In this document: in pieces, positions 42,469 to 51,826 of the stretch
How the letters are laid out: every line of letters begins with the position of its first letter
Position numbering within the stretch: the first letter of the stretch is position 1
DNA from: Bacteroidota bacterium
Lineage (GTDB): Bacteria; Bacteroidota; Ignavibacteria; Kryptoniales; JAKASW01
Direction of reading: 5' to 3'
NCBI GenBank assembly: GCA_021794075.1
Contig: JAJYRM010000013.1
Location: forward strand, 1-56,352
Length of the DNA: 56,352 nucleotides
Notes under the pieces: generated by a model
Database searches by the model: none
The model's input: only the letters and a program-made list of their open reading frames with translations
What the model was told of the DNA's origin: nothing
Made by a program: the position numbers and the translations under genes

Positions 42469-43503
42469 GTGACATTGACTAATACCAATTTCAAAACAGT
42501 CCTAATCACCGGCGGAGCGGGTTTCATCGGAAATAATTTCATCCGTCTATTCTTGGAAAGGCACAAAGGCGTCGAAGTCGTCAATCTCGACAAACTGACT
42601 TACGCGGGTAACCTTGAGAGTCTGCGGGATATCGAATCGAATCCATCGTATCACTTCTATAAAGGCGATATCGCTGATGACGCTTTCGTAAGGCGCCTAT
42701 TCAATGAATGGCATTTCGATGCCGTCGTGAATTTCGCGGCAGAGTCGCACGTCGACCGCAGCATACTAGGACCTTCAGCGTTCATTGATACAAACGTTCG
42801 CGGGACCATGACGCTTCTTGAAGTGGCGAGAGAGTTTGGAGTAGGGCGATTCCTCCAGGTCTCGACGGACGAGGTCTACGGATCGCTCGGGGCGACGGGG
42901 AAGTTTACCGAATTGACGCACATAGCGCCCAATAGTCCGTACTCCGCGAGTAAGGCGAGTTCGGACTTTCTTGTCAGGGCGTGGTGGAAGACGTTCGATC
43001 TTCCGACGCTCACCACCCGCTGCTCGAACAATTACGGGCCGTACCAGTTCCCTGAGAAGTTTATACCGCTAATGATAGCGAACGCCATGCAGGACAAGAA
43101 CCTCCCGATTTACGGCGATGGCATGAACGTGCGCGACTGGATATATGTCGATGATCATTGCGACGCCATCGACGCCGTCCTCTACAATGGAAAGATCGGA
43201 GAGATTTATAACATCGGGGGCGGCAACGAAATACCCAACATCGAAATGGCAAAGCTCATACTATCGAAGCTGGGCAAACCCGAGACTCTTCTTGAGTACG
43301 TCAAAGACCGCCCCGGTCATGACAGGCGATACGCGATGGACTCTTCTAAAATCGAAAAGGAACTCGGGTGGAAACCGGCCAAGGCGTTCAGCGAAGGCAT
43401 CGAGTTGACCGTGAAGTGGTATCTCGACAACGAAAAATGGTGGAAGAGAATCATTTCCGGCGAGTACCAGGATTACTACAAACTTCAGTATGGTGGAAGA
43501 TGA
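42469..43503 (+). CDS. rmlB: dTDP-glucose 4,6-dehydratase
   Basis: 344-residue extended SDR enzyme. NAD-binding GGAGFIG is at 15-21, the STDEVYG catalytic loop follows, and the Tyr158-Lys162 pair (PYSASK) is intact. It turns dTDP-glucose into dTDP-4-keto-6-deoxyglucose, the precursor of rhamnose and other deoxysugars. rmlA, rmlC and rmlD are not in the window, so the final sugar is unknown. The GTG start has AGGTGGGG upstream. First gene of the polysaccharide operon; the next gene overlaps by 4 nt (ATGA). Confidence 0.94.
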   Translation: MTLTNTNFKTVLITGGAGFIGNNFIRLFLERHKGVEVVNLDKLTYAGNLESLRDIESNPSYHFYKGDIADDAFVRRLFNEWHFDAVVNFAAESHVDRSILGPSAFIDTNVRGTMTLLEVAREFGVGRFLQVSTDEVYGSLGATGKFTELTHIAPNSPYSASKASSDFLVRAWWKTFDLPTLTTRCSNNYGPYQFPEKFIPLMIANAMQDKNLPIYGDGMNVRDWIYVDDHCDAIDAVLYNGKIGEIYNIGGGNEIPNIEMAKLILSKLGKPETLLEYVKDRPGHDRRYAMDSSKIEKELGWKPAKAFSEGIELTVKWYLDNEKWWKRIISGEYQDYYKLQYGGR

Positions 43504-44834
43504 AAGACGTGCCTGGACTGTTCCGGAGCAAGATTGAAGATAAAAGTCTGAAAGTCGCTGTAGTAGGACTAGGGTATGTGGGACTTCCTCTTGCAGTTGA
43601 GTACGCAAGTCGTGGTTTCTCCACGCTGGGAATTGACCTGGACAAGAGAAAAGTCGATAATGTTAAGGAAAGCAAAAACTATATCGACGATGTCGACGAT
43701 TCCGAATTAGCTGCCGACATTAAGTCAGGGAAATTAACCGCAGAAGAAAATTATGACTCGATAGGGACCTGCGACGCCGTTTTCATTTGCGTTCCGACGC
43801 CGTTCACTCCGAACAAAGAGCCTGACATTTCTTTCATAGTGAGTTCGTCAAAAGAGATAGCTAAGAGGTTGCGGAAGGGGCAGCTGATTGTCTTAAGGAG
43901 CACAACGTTTCCCAACACCACGGAAGGATACGTGCTTCCCATCCTGGAAGAGTCGGGCCTCAAGGCCGGTAAGGATTTCTATCTTGCCTTTTCTCCGGAA
44001 CGGATCGATCCGGGTAACAAGAAATTTAAAACCGGGAACATTCCGACCATTGTTGGCGGGATAGACGAAACGAGCACCGAACTCGCGTCGCTGGTGGTGG
44101 GACAGAGTGTTACGGAAGTTGTGAAGGTCTCAAGTCCCCGGGTGGCGGAGATGGAAAAACTTCTCGAAAATGTTTTCCGGAGCGTGAACATAGCGCTGGT
44201 CAACGAGCTGGCACAACTTTGCGACAGGATGGGCGGCGTAAACATTTGGGAAGTCGTGGACGCGGCGGCTACCAAGCCTTTCGGATTCATGCCGTTCTAT
44301 CCCGGGCCCGGCATCGGCGGCCACTGCATACTCATCGATCCGTATTATCTCGAATGGCTTGCAAAGGCTTATGACTTTCAGACGAATTTCATTTCGCTCG
44401 CCGCCGAGGTTAACGAGAACATGCCGTTCTACGTTCGCAACATGATCCAGCGCGAGCTGAGTTTCAAACCGGTCAGTTTCAAGAAAGCGAAGATACTTAT
44501 ATTGGGCGTGGCTTTTAAGAGAGATGTTGACGATACAAGGCACTCTCCCGCGCTTAAGGTCATGGAGCTTCTGCTTCAGGATGGCGCCGAGAACATATCT
44601 TACAATGATCCTCATGTTCCGACTGCGCTCGTCGACGGGAAGACTTTCAGTTCTGTGAAGCTGACCCCGCGAGCGTTGAAGTCAGCCGACTGCGTCCTGA
44701 TCACCACCGATCACTCGTCGTACGATTACGAGGCGATCGTCAGGTACTCGAAGTGCGTCATCGATGCGCGGAACGCGACGAAGCATGTGAAGGAGGGAAG
44801 GGAGAAAATAGTCCTTCTCGGGGATGGGAAGTGA
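43500..44834 (+). CDS. Nucleotide-sugar 6-dehydrogenase (WbpA/WecC-like)
   Basis: 444-residue NAD-dependent oxidase of the UDP-glucose/GDP-mannose dehydrogenase family. GLGYVG at 23-28 binds NAD, FSPERIDPGN is typical of the UDP-HexNAc branch, and the catalytic cysteine is Cys276 in GIGGHCILIDP. It oxidises the C6 of a UDP-N-acetylhexosamine to a uronic acid. WbpA (UDP-GlcNAc) is the closest impression, but adjacency to wecB makes a WecC-like role (UDP-ManNAc) possible. ATG 43500 overlaps the rmlB stop; longer frames upstream lie inside rmlB and are discarded. Confidence 0.88.
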   Translation: MKDVPGLFRSKIEDKSLKVAVVGLGYVGLPLAVEYASRGFSTLGIDLDKRKVDNVKESKNYIDDVDDSELAADIKSGKLTAEENYDSIGTCDAVFICVPTPFTPNKEPDISFIVSSSKEIAKRLRKGQLIVLRSTTFPNTTEGYVLPILEESGLKAGKDFYLAFSPERIDPGNKKFKTGNIPTIVGGIDETSTELASLVVGQSVTEVVKVSSPRVAEMEKLLENVFRSVNIALVNELAQLCDRMGGVNIWEVVDAAATKPFGFMPFYPGPGIGGHCILIDPYYLEWLAKAYDFQTNFISLAAEVNENMPFYVRNMIQRELSFKPVSFKKAKILILGVAFKRDVDDTRHSPALKVMELLLQDGAENISYNDPHVPTALVDGKTFSSVKLTPRALKSADCVLITTDHSSYDYEAIVRYSKCVIDARNATKHVKEGREKIVLLGDGK

Positions 44835-45982
44835 GCCGGAAACTGAAGTTCGTAAGCGCTGTCGGCGCGCGCCCGAATTTCATGAAGGTCGCGCCGCTCC
44901 ACAGGATCTTCAGCAAAATTGAGGCGGTCCAACATCTTATCGTTCATACCGGCCAGCATTACGACCGGAACATGTCGAAGGTTTTTTTCGACGATCTCGA
45001 TCTCCCAAGGCCTGATATTTATCTTGGAGTCGGATCGGGATCACACGCGGAACAGACCGCGCGGGTTATGATCGAGTTTGAAAAAGTCCTTCTAAGAGAA
45101 AAGCCGGATCTTGTCATCGTTGTAGGAGATGTGAATTCCACCGTCGCATGCAGCCTTGCCGCCGCCAAGCTCCAGGTCCCTGTAGCGCACGTCGAAGCGG
45201 GTTTGCGGAGCTTCGATCGAGCAATGCCGGAGGAGCTCAATAGGATAGTTACGGATGTTTTAAGCGACTATCTCTTTGTGACTGAAGATGTGGGCGTTGA
45301 GAACCTGGCTCATGAAGGAATAGACCCAGATAAAGTGTTCCTCGTCGGCGATGTGATGGTTGATTCGCTTGTGGTGTATCGCGAGAAGGCAAAAGCGTCC
45401 GAAGTCAAAAGGATCATGGGCGTGACGGCTCGGTCGTATACGCTTGTCACCCTTCATCGCCCGTCGAATGTGGATGATGAGGTCAATCTTAAAAGGATAC
45501 TTGAGATATTTGAACGCATTGAGAAACACGGACCGATAATTTTTCCAATCCATCCGAGGACGAGGAAGCGTATTGAAGAATTCGGATTAATGGCCCATTT
45601 TCAGGCGGTGAAAGGACTGCTTCTGACCGACCCACTGGGATATCTCGATTTTCTCAATCTCATGATGGACGCGAGGCTCGTGATGACGGATTCAGGCGGA
45701 ATCCAGGAGGAAACGTTTTTCTTGAATGTGCCATGCCTGACATTGCGAAACTCGACGGAACGCCCCGCGACGGTTTCTGAAGGTACGAATGTTCTGGCAG
45801 GGCTGGATGTCGATGTCGTTTGCGGATTGACTGCGGAGTGTTATGGTGGAAAGTGGAAAAGGAGCACGATCCCGAATTTTCTCGACGGGCGGGCAGCGGA
45901 GAGAATTGCGGAAGTTTTATTGAACTCGCCGAAATTGAAATCGGCGGCAGATACCATCAAAGTTGAGGAGTCTATTAGGTGA
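44831..45982 (+). CDS. wecB: UDP-N-acetylglucosamine 2-epimerase (non-hydrolysing)
   Basis: 383-residue GT-B-fold epimerase. Signatures are SAVGARPNFMKVAPL, HTGQHYDRNMS, HVEAGLRSFDRAMPEELNR and TDSGGIQEE. It interconverts UDP-GlcNAc and UDP-ManNAc; a WbpI-like role on UDP-GlcNAc-uronic acid derivatives is the alternative, given the dehydrogenase next door. The GTG start overlaps the upstream stop as GTGA, so translation is coupled. Confidence 0.9.
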   Translation: MSRKLKFVSAVGARPNFMKVAPLHRIFSKIEAVQHLIVHTGQHYDRNMSKVFFDDLDLPRPDIYLGVGSGSHAEQTARVMIEFEKVLLREKPDLVIVVGDVNSTVACSLAAAKLQVPVAHVEAGLRSFDRAMPEELNRIVTDVLSDYLFVTEDVGVENLAHEGIDPDKVFLVGDVMVDSLVVYREKAKASEVKRIMGVTARSYTLVTLHRPSNVDDEVNLKRILEIFERIEKHGPIIFPIHPRTRKRIEEFGLMAHFQAVKGLLLTDPLGYLDFLNLMMDARLVMTDSGGIQEETFFLNVPCLTLRNSTERPATVSEGTNVLAGLDVDVVCGLTAECYGGKWKRSTIPNFLDGRAAERIAEVLLNSPKLKSAADTIKVEESIR

Positions 45983-47211
45983 GCGAAAGAGGAGATAAGA
46001 AATCAGTTGCCTGGGAGTTCTTCGAGCTGTGTTATTCCTGGAGGAAATTCATCGTTATAGTCACAGGAGTATTTACCGTTCTCGGAGTTGTACTGGCATT
46101 CGTATTGCCGATTCAATACGAGGGAGTAGCCTCCGTACTGCCGTCAAAAAACATGGGGCTTCTCGGAATGCTCGGCGGGGCAGGTGGCTCGACCGTCTCA
46201 AAACTGGCGCAGCAGTTCGCGCCACTTGTGGGAGGAAGCGAGTCCCAAATTGGAAGCGGCTACAGCTATCTTGCGATTCTCAACAGTCGCGATGCAATGT
46301 TAAAGGTTGTGAAGAAGTTTGATCTCGTGAGCGTCTACGACATAAAAGACTCATCTGTAGACGCAGCTATAAAGAAGCTCCGTGGGAACGTCGACTTCCA
46401 AATCGACAAATACGGCGCGGTTGTGGTTGAAGTCTTCGACCACAGTCGAATTAGGGCAGCGGCGATGGCCAATTATTTTGTCGACGTACTTAATAAAATA
46501 AACGGGTCCCTCTCGTCGGAAGATGCGAGGAACATGAGGCTGGTGCTAGAATCCAGGTACATGAAGAACGTTCGCGATCTCGAGAACGCTGAAGACAGCA
46601 TGAAGGTTTTTCAGCAGAAGTACGGCGTGTTTTCGCTTCCAGATCAAGCGAGAGCTTCGGTTTCGGCGGGGGCCGAGCTGGAATCTCAATTAATACTCCT
46701 GCAGGTACGGCGTTCAGTTTACAAGAAGCAGCTTGCGGAGAACGCCCCGGAGCTCGAGACATTGAACCAGCAGATCGCGGCCCTGCGTCAGAAGATTAAT
46801 GATCTCAGGACAGGTGAAGGTATCTCGGGGACGAACGGTGCCGGTGTGTTGCTCCCATTCCAGGAGATGCCAAGCAGGGCGATGCAGTATTTCGATTTGT
46901 ATCGTGAAGTGGAAATACAATCAAAGCTGATGGAAATAATTTATCCAATGTACGAGCAGGCGAAGCTTGAAGAAGCGCGAGAGACTCCAACGGTGTTGGT
47001 CCTCGATCACGCGGTGCCGCCCGAGAAGAAAGCGAGGCCGCTGAGGGCGTTGATAGTGATTTCGTCGTTCGTCTTGGGATTGACGTTATGCGTACTTTTA
47101 ATGCTATTTGTGGACGCCGGGCTTCGGGACCAAGCTAATGCAGGTGAGTTGCGACGAAAGTACAGGGATCTCTCAACTTCACTGGCTCACAAGCTTGGCC
47201 CACGCCAGTGA
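45979..47211 (+). CDS. Wzz/GumC-type polysaccharide co-polymerase
   Basis: 410 residues. The first membrane segment (about 24-46) leads into the Wzz motif around YEGVASVLPSKNMG. A long periplasmic helical domain with coiled-coil character follows (about 180-300), then a proline-containing second membrane segment (ARPLRALIVISSFVLGLTLC). There is no Walker A kinase domain, so it is the Wzz-only form that sets chain length with Wzy. The GTG start overlaps the wecB stop by 4 nt. Confidence 0.88.
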   Translation: MSERGDKKSVAWEFFELCYSWRKFIVIVTGVFTVLGVVLAFVLPIQYEGVASVLPSKNMGLLGMLGGAGGSTVSKLAQQFAPLVGGSESQIGSGYSYLAILNSRDAMLKVVKKFDLVSVYDIKDSSVDAAIKKLRGNVDFQIDKYGAVVVEVFDHSRIRAAAMANYFVDVLNKINGSLSSEDARNMRLVLESRYMKNVRDLENAEDSMKVFQQKYGVFSLPDQARASVSAGAELESQLILLQVRRSVYKKQLAENAPELETLNQQIAALRQKINDLRTGEGISGTNGAGVLLPFQEMPSRAMQYFDLYREVEIQSKLMEIIYPMYEQAKLEEARETPTVLVLDHAVPPEKKARPLRALIVISSFVLGLTLCVLLMLFVDAGLRDQANAGELRRKYRDLSTSLAHKLGPRQ

Positions 47212-47245
47212 TCGTGTGCAAGAAAAATAATCCCAATTTCTTCCG

Positions 47246-48535
47246 ATGCTAGTTGTACCAATTGCAGCCGGCACCATACTCGGGCTCGTGGCGTACTGCT
47301 ATATTCTCGCGGATGACAGGAGATGGCTGCTCGTTGCCATCTTCTCCCACGTTTTGTTGTTTGTCCATTCTTCGTCCGGTGGAAATAGCGCGGTTACACC
47401 AATTGCTTTGACTGACATCCTTTTTTCCGTTGTATTCTTCCCTGGATTGGCTTTGTGGTTCTTTAGAAGAATCAGGTCCCGCGACAAAATAGTTGAAGGC
47501 TGGGCTGATGTTGTTGTATTTGTTTTCCTTGTTTATGCATTCCTAAGTATAGGGCTTGCGGCGTACCAGGGATTTTCCGTAGAGAAAGGCATTCGGGAAT
47601 TTCTGCTTTTCGTTCCTCTCCTTTTGATCTTCCCTGTAAGACGAGAAGCCAAGAAAAACAAAGGAGCACAACTCATAGTATGGACTCTCCTGTTGACATC
47701 CGTCACCGTCGGACTTGTGATCGTTGTTCGATATAAGCTAGATCTGATGGCCGCACATTACCTCTGGCAGGTGATCAGCAACCGACAGCAAAAGGAGGAG
47801 AGTCTCTATATGAGCAGCATCATTATACTGCTCGCCTTCCTTGTCGGAAATAAATATTCAAAAACGCTCAATCTATTCCTGATTGGTATTGAACTGTTTT
47901 CCCTGGCCATAACTTTCTCAAGGGGGTATTGGATCACCACGTTCTTGGGTGTTGTGGCGTCCACGTTTTTCATGCGCGGAAAAGCCAGGAAGCGATTGCT
48001 TGCACTCATGGTAGGGGGCGGGCTGCTCAGTGCGGCCGTTGCATTTCTCCTTCTTCCTCATATTTTCGGTTCGCTGATCACGGGAATAATTGAACGAGCG
48101 GGCTCAATCTCGCCGGATGCTCTTACCATTCGCTCCCGATTAGTGGAATCCGAAGCAGCATTAGGGAAATTTGTTCGGAATCCTGTGATTGGTTACGGAA
48201 TGGGAGCGCTTTTTACTTTTTACAATATCCTCACGAATGAGTCGCTGAGAACTTGGTACATTCATAACGCTTATGTTTTTCTACTGTTCAAGTTTGGCAT
48301 CGTTGGGTTCATAATGTTTCTTTCAATGTATTTCAAAAGAGTTTCGGAATTATGGGAGCTCTGGAAGAGAAAGTTGGAAACGCCGGATAACTCATTTGTA
48401 ACCGCCCTTCTGTTGATCCCTCTTATGATGCTGTTCTTAAGCGGAACCTCTCCACAATTTTTCGACCGTGGTTCGCTGATGATATTAGCAATCGTTTGGG
48501 GAATAGGGGAATCAATGCTGGAAGGGGCTGCCTAA
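47246..48535 (+). CDS. O-antigen ligase/polymerase-family membrane protein
   Basis: 429 residues, about eleven membrane segments and a central periplasmic loop, the Wzy_C/WaaL layout. SRGYWIT near residue 230 and the GYGMGALFTFY...THNAY-like region with WYIHNAYVFLLFKFGIVG are the family pattern. From context with Wzz and a flippase, a Wzy polymerase role is more likely than a lipid-A ligase, but sequence alone does not separate them. No Shine-Dalgarno is evident; it begins 35 nt after wzz. Confidence 0.85.
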   Translation: MLVVPIAAGTILGLVAYCYILADDRRWLLVAIFSHVLLFVHSSSGGNSAVTPIALTDILFSVVFFPGLALWFFRRIRSRDKIVEGWADVVVFVFLVYAFLSIGLAAYQGFSVEKGIREFLLFVPLLLIFPVRREAKKNKGAQLIVWTLLLTSVTVGLVIVVRYKLDLMAAHYLWQVISNRQQKEESLYMSSIIILLAFLVGNKYSKTLNLFLIGIELFSLAITFSRGYWITTFLGVVASTFFMRGKARKRLLALMVGGGLLSAAVAFLLLPHIFGSLITGIIERAGSISPDALTIRSRLVESEAALGKFVRNPVIGYGMGALFTFYNILTNESLRTWYIHNAYVFLLFKFGIVGFIMFLSMYFKRVSELWELWKRKLETPDNSFVTALLLIPLMMLFLSGTSPQFFDRGSLMILAIVWGIGESMLEGAA

Positions 48536-49962
48536 TGCCGGAGCGTCAGAGCATAAGAAAAAACATCGGGTGGCTTGCACTTGGAAATGTGGTGGTAAAG
48601 CCGCTATGGTTCGTCCTGCTTTTGCTTACGGCCAGGCTTCTTGGAGCCTCTGACTTCGGGAAGTTTATGTTGGCAATTTCTTTTGTATCAGTGGCATCGG
48701 TCATGCTGGAGGGTGGTGTCGATATATTGACGGTGCGAGAGTTATCCAACAAACCGGACGAGTTCAGGAAATTTTTCGGGCATACAGCGACAATCAAAAT
48801 TGCCTCAGGCATTCTCAGCTCGATTGCGGCTATTGCAGCATCTTTCCTTTTGAAGATGGGGCGCGAGATAACTGTTCTAGTGATCTTTGCGTCGCTGTAC
48901 AGTATTTCAAACACTCTTCTGTTGCACTTCAGGTCTATATTCAGGTCCTTCGAGGTATTAAAATATGAAGCGATCTCGATGATTCTCGAGAAAGGGGCAG
49001 TCATCATTCTTTGCGGCGGGATTCTGCTAATGCACATGGGCCTCCGCGCATACATGGCCGGGTATGTCGTCGCGTATGTGATAACAAGTATTGCCACGTT
49101 TGTAATAGTCGGTGTGAAAATTGGGTTGCCCACTTTTCATCCTCAAATGTCCTATCTTTGGCAAAACGTCTTGAAGCCAGCTCTCCCGTTTGCGGTTTTG
49201 AATTTATTTACTGTTATCTATTTCAGGTCAGGTACGCTTATGTTGGGAGCGTTGACTGGGCGGGAGGAACTGGTCGGGTATTATAATGCGGGGTACAAAC
49301 TTGTCGAGTCTTTCATGCTTTTCCCGACGATAATAGTGGCCCCCATCTATCCGGTGATTTCTAGGAACCGGGAGAATTCTGAGCAGATCAAACGTGTTAT
49401 TGTGGAAGCGGCGCGAGTTCTTTTACTGATAGGGGTCTCGGTCGGATTTATGATCTTTCTCTTCAGAGAAAAGGCGACGCTTTTGCTTTTCGGTAAGGGA
49501 TATGAGCTTGCTTCTAACTCTGTCGGAATTCTGGCCCTGACCATGATACCGATAAGTGTAAATTTTGGTGCAGGCACACTCGTAGCTGCTCTTGATAGGC
49601 AAGGGAAATCAAATATTTTCGTGTTGACAGTGACCCTTCTCAATCTGGTACTTAATTATTTCATGATAATGAAGCTTGCCGTACTGGGTGCTGTGTTAAC
49701 CACGGTGATCACGGAAACGCTGCTGGTACTTTGTAATTTATTCGTCGTGCACGACTACATCCCGTGGCGGAAGCTGATTGATCTTTCGGCGCGGTCGATT
49801 GTCCCGGCGGTGTTAGCAGGATTGCTCCTGCTTACACCGGCTCGAGAATTGACTTTTCCGCTTCAGGTGGGCCTGGTGGTGATCGCCATGCTGGGTGGAT
49901 ATCTCGCATTGAAGGTGCTGACATTCGGGGACTTTCGCACCTTGTGGCGGATCGCGGTATGA
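48535..49962 (+). CDS. Wzx-type polysaccharide flippase
   Basis: 475 residues with about fourteen hydrophobic segments and the MOP/Wzx opening: NIGWLALGNVVVKPLWFVLLLLTARLLGASDFGKF, described here in two pieces of the first helix pair, followed by LTVRELS. It moves lipid-linked repeat units across the inner membrane. Its ATG shares one base with the stop of the previous gene (TAATG). Confidence 0.9.
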   Translation: MPERQSIRKNIGWLALGNVVVKPLWFVLLLLTARLLGASDFGKFMLAISFVSVASVMLEGGVDILTVRELSNKPDEFRKFFGHTATIKIASGILSSIAAIAASFLLKMGREITVLVIFASLYSISNTLLLHFRSIFRSFEVLKYEAISMILEKGAVIILCGGILLMHMGLRAYMAGYVVAYVITSIATFVIVGVKIGLPTFHPQMSYLWQNVLKPALPFAVLNLFTVIYFRSGTLMLGALTGREELVGYYNAGYKLVESFMLFPTIIVAPIYPVISRNRENSEQIKRVIVEAARVLLLIGVSVGFMIFLFREKATLLLFGKGYELASNSVGILALTMIPISVNFGAGTLVAALDRQGKSNIFVLTVTLLNLVLNYFMIMKLAVLGAVLTTVITETLLVLCNLFVVHDYIPWRKLIDLSARSIVPAVLAGLLLLTPARELTFPLQVGLVVIAMLGGYLALKVLTFGDFRTLWRIAV

Positions 49963-51098
49963 AAGTTCTCCTAATTGACAAAAACCTTGTAGACTTCTCA
50001 AACTATCAGAAATGGGACCTGCTCTCAAAGAAAGCCGGCGTGGTCCTTCGTGGCATAACGCCTGCTACGTGGGTCGAGAATGCCAGGTTAGTGAGGTTTT
50101 CAGATTCTTTTGCAAAGGAATTTTCAGTGACTCCTTTACCTACCGTCTGGAAAGGAAAGGAAAATCGCGGATTCTATCTCAAAGGGCTTTCTAGGGAGAT
50201 GAGAAGATTCAAGCCTGATATAATAGTCTGTTTCGAAGAACCTTTCAGCTTTTTTGCACTACAGACCACATTCTTGGCCAGGCTATTTGCGTCAAAGGCT
50301 AAGCTCGTCTTTTACAGTTGGGATAACCGTGCTAAGGGCAAAGACTACGGTTATCGTCCTGCTTTTGTTTATGGGGCGATTGAGAGGGGAGTGATGAAAC
50401 GTGCCGACATGCTTCTCACCGCAAGCGAGGAAGGAACAAATTACTTTCGTTCGGCCTACGCGACTCCCGTGCGGAAGCTGTATTTTGGTGTGAATGTCGA
50501 TCCACCGCAACGTGAAAGTTATGATGCCAAAAGTGTTTTCGAAGGACTGCCCCAAGGGGCTTTCGTGGTAGGATATGCAGGAAGATTACTTCACATGAAA
50601 GGAGTAGATCTCCTAATAAGGTCGCTGCCGCTGCTGAGAAGCAATGCGTTTTTGGTTATCTTGGGCAGTGGACCCGATGAACAGCGGTTGAGGTGTATTG
50701 CATCTGAACTTTCCGTCGAGTCCCGGGTTATTTTTGTTCCAGCTGTTCCTTCATCTCAAACGAAACAAATAATTTCGAAGTTTGGCGTCTTGGTATTGCC
50801 TTCGAGAACTACAAAAGTCTGGAAAGAGCAATTTGGACGCGTGTTGGTGGAAGGTATGAGCCTTGGGATCCCAGTGATAGGGTCGGACTCGGGGGCAATT
50901 CCAGACGTCATCGGCGAAGCAGGTTTAATATTCAGGGAGAATGAACATAGCTCCCTTGCCGAAATGATTGCCCGGTTGATGAGTGATGAAAAATTGAATG
51001 CTGAACTTGCTTGCAAAGGAAAAGCCCGCGCGCAGGAGTTTTCGTCGGCCCGGTTCGCTGATAGAATGCACGACCTGCTTTTGGAGTTGACTTCTTGA
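49959..51098 (+). CDS. Glycosyltransferase family 4 protein
   Basis: 379 residues, GT-B fold. The donor domain shows VVGYAGRLLHMKGVDLLIR, FLVILGSGPDEQRL and the E-x7-E region FGRVLVEGMSLGIPVIGSD. It adds one sugar of the repeat unit; donor and acceptor are unknown. ATG 49959 overlaps the flippase stop by 4 nt (ATGA); an in-frame start at 49944 would add five residues and is less likely. Confidence 0.9.
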   Translation: MKVLLIDKNLVDFSNYQKWDLLSKKAGVVLRGITPATWVENARLVRFSDSFAKEFSVTPLPTVWKGKENRGFYLKGLSREMRRFKPDIIVCFEEPFSFFALQTTFLARLFASKAKLVFYSWDNRAKGKDYGYRPAFVYGAIERGVMKRADMLLTASEEGTNYFRSAYATPVRKLYFGVNVDPPQRESYDAKSVFEGLPQGAFVVGYAGRLLHMKGVDLLIRSLPLLRSNAFLVILGSGPDEQRLRCIASELSVESRVIFVPAVPSSQTKQIISKFGVLVLPSRTTKVWKEQFGRVLVEGMSLGIPVIGSDSGAIPDVIGEAGLIFRENEHSSLAEMIARLMSDEKLNAELACKGKARAQEFSSARFADRMHDLLLELTS

Positions 51099-51826
51099 GC
51101 GACCTTAAATATTCAAAAGAATATTTTGAAAAGTATGAAGAGAAAGGAAGATATTCCGGAATTGAAAGAGGACGGCGCCTCCCTCAATTCAAGTATTGGA
51201 TACGTTATGCCTCAAGGAGGCATCCCAAGGGCGCGCGTCTTCTCGAGGTAGGCTGCGGAATGGGATACTTGTCCGAAGTGGCATCGAAATCTTTCCACTA
51301 CTTCGGTACCGATATCTCAGTCATCCCGCTTCTGGCAGCTAAGGGTAGGGTTAGTGGCACCGACTTCATTCAGAGTAATGCTATGATGCTTTCCTTTCGC
51401 CAGGAAGCTTTCGAATTTATAGTGGCGTTCGACATATTGGAACACACCGATAAGCCCGAGAGTGTTATTGCTGAAGCTTATAGAGTCTTGCGGAAGGGCG
51501 GCTCTCTCATTGTGACTGTGCCGAATACAAGGTCGCTTGGCAATAGAATTAAGGGTGGGGCATCCGGAATGGTGCCTTCTATGCATATGGACCCAACACA
51601 CGTAAGCCTTTTGAGTCCCGAAAAATGGAAGGAGTTGTTTAGACAGTCGGGTTTTCAAATTGTGCGGTTCCACTCAGACACTCTTTGGGACCTGCCATAT
51701 TCTAGAAAGGTACCGATCCACCTTCAGAAGTTGGTGCTGATTCCGTTCAACCTTGCCGTATCCGTTCTATTCGGAAGTTTGCCGTGGCCCATTGGCGAGA
51801 ATCTGGTCTTTGTGTGTAAGAAATGA
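51095..51826 (+). CDS. SAM-dependent methyltransferase
   Basis: 243 residues, class I fold. Motif I LLEVGCGMG is at 49-57, the acidic strand after the second motif reads FIVAFDILEHTDKPE, and AYRVLRKGGSLIVTVPN is the post-motif. It probably methylates a sugar of the polysaccharide or caps the chain, judging from context. The TTG start overlaps the upstream stop as TTGA and is followed by another ATGA junction. Confidence 0.88.
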   Translation: MSDLKYSKEYFEKYEEKGRYSGIERGRRLPQFKYWIRYASRRHPKGARLLEVGCGMGYLSEVASKSFHYFGTDISVIPLLAAKGRVSGTDFIQSNAMMLSFRQEAFEFIVAFDILEHTDKPESVIAEAYRVLRKGGSLIVTVPNTRSLGNRIKGGASGMVPSMHMDPTHVSLLSPEKWKELFRQSGFQIVRFHSDTLWDLPYSRKVPIHLQKLVLIPFNLAVSVLFGSLPWPIGENLVFVCKK

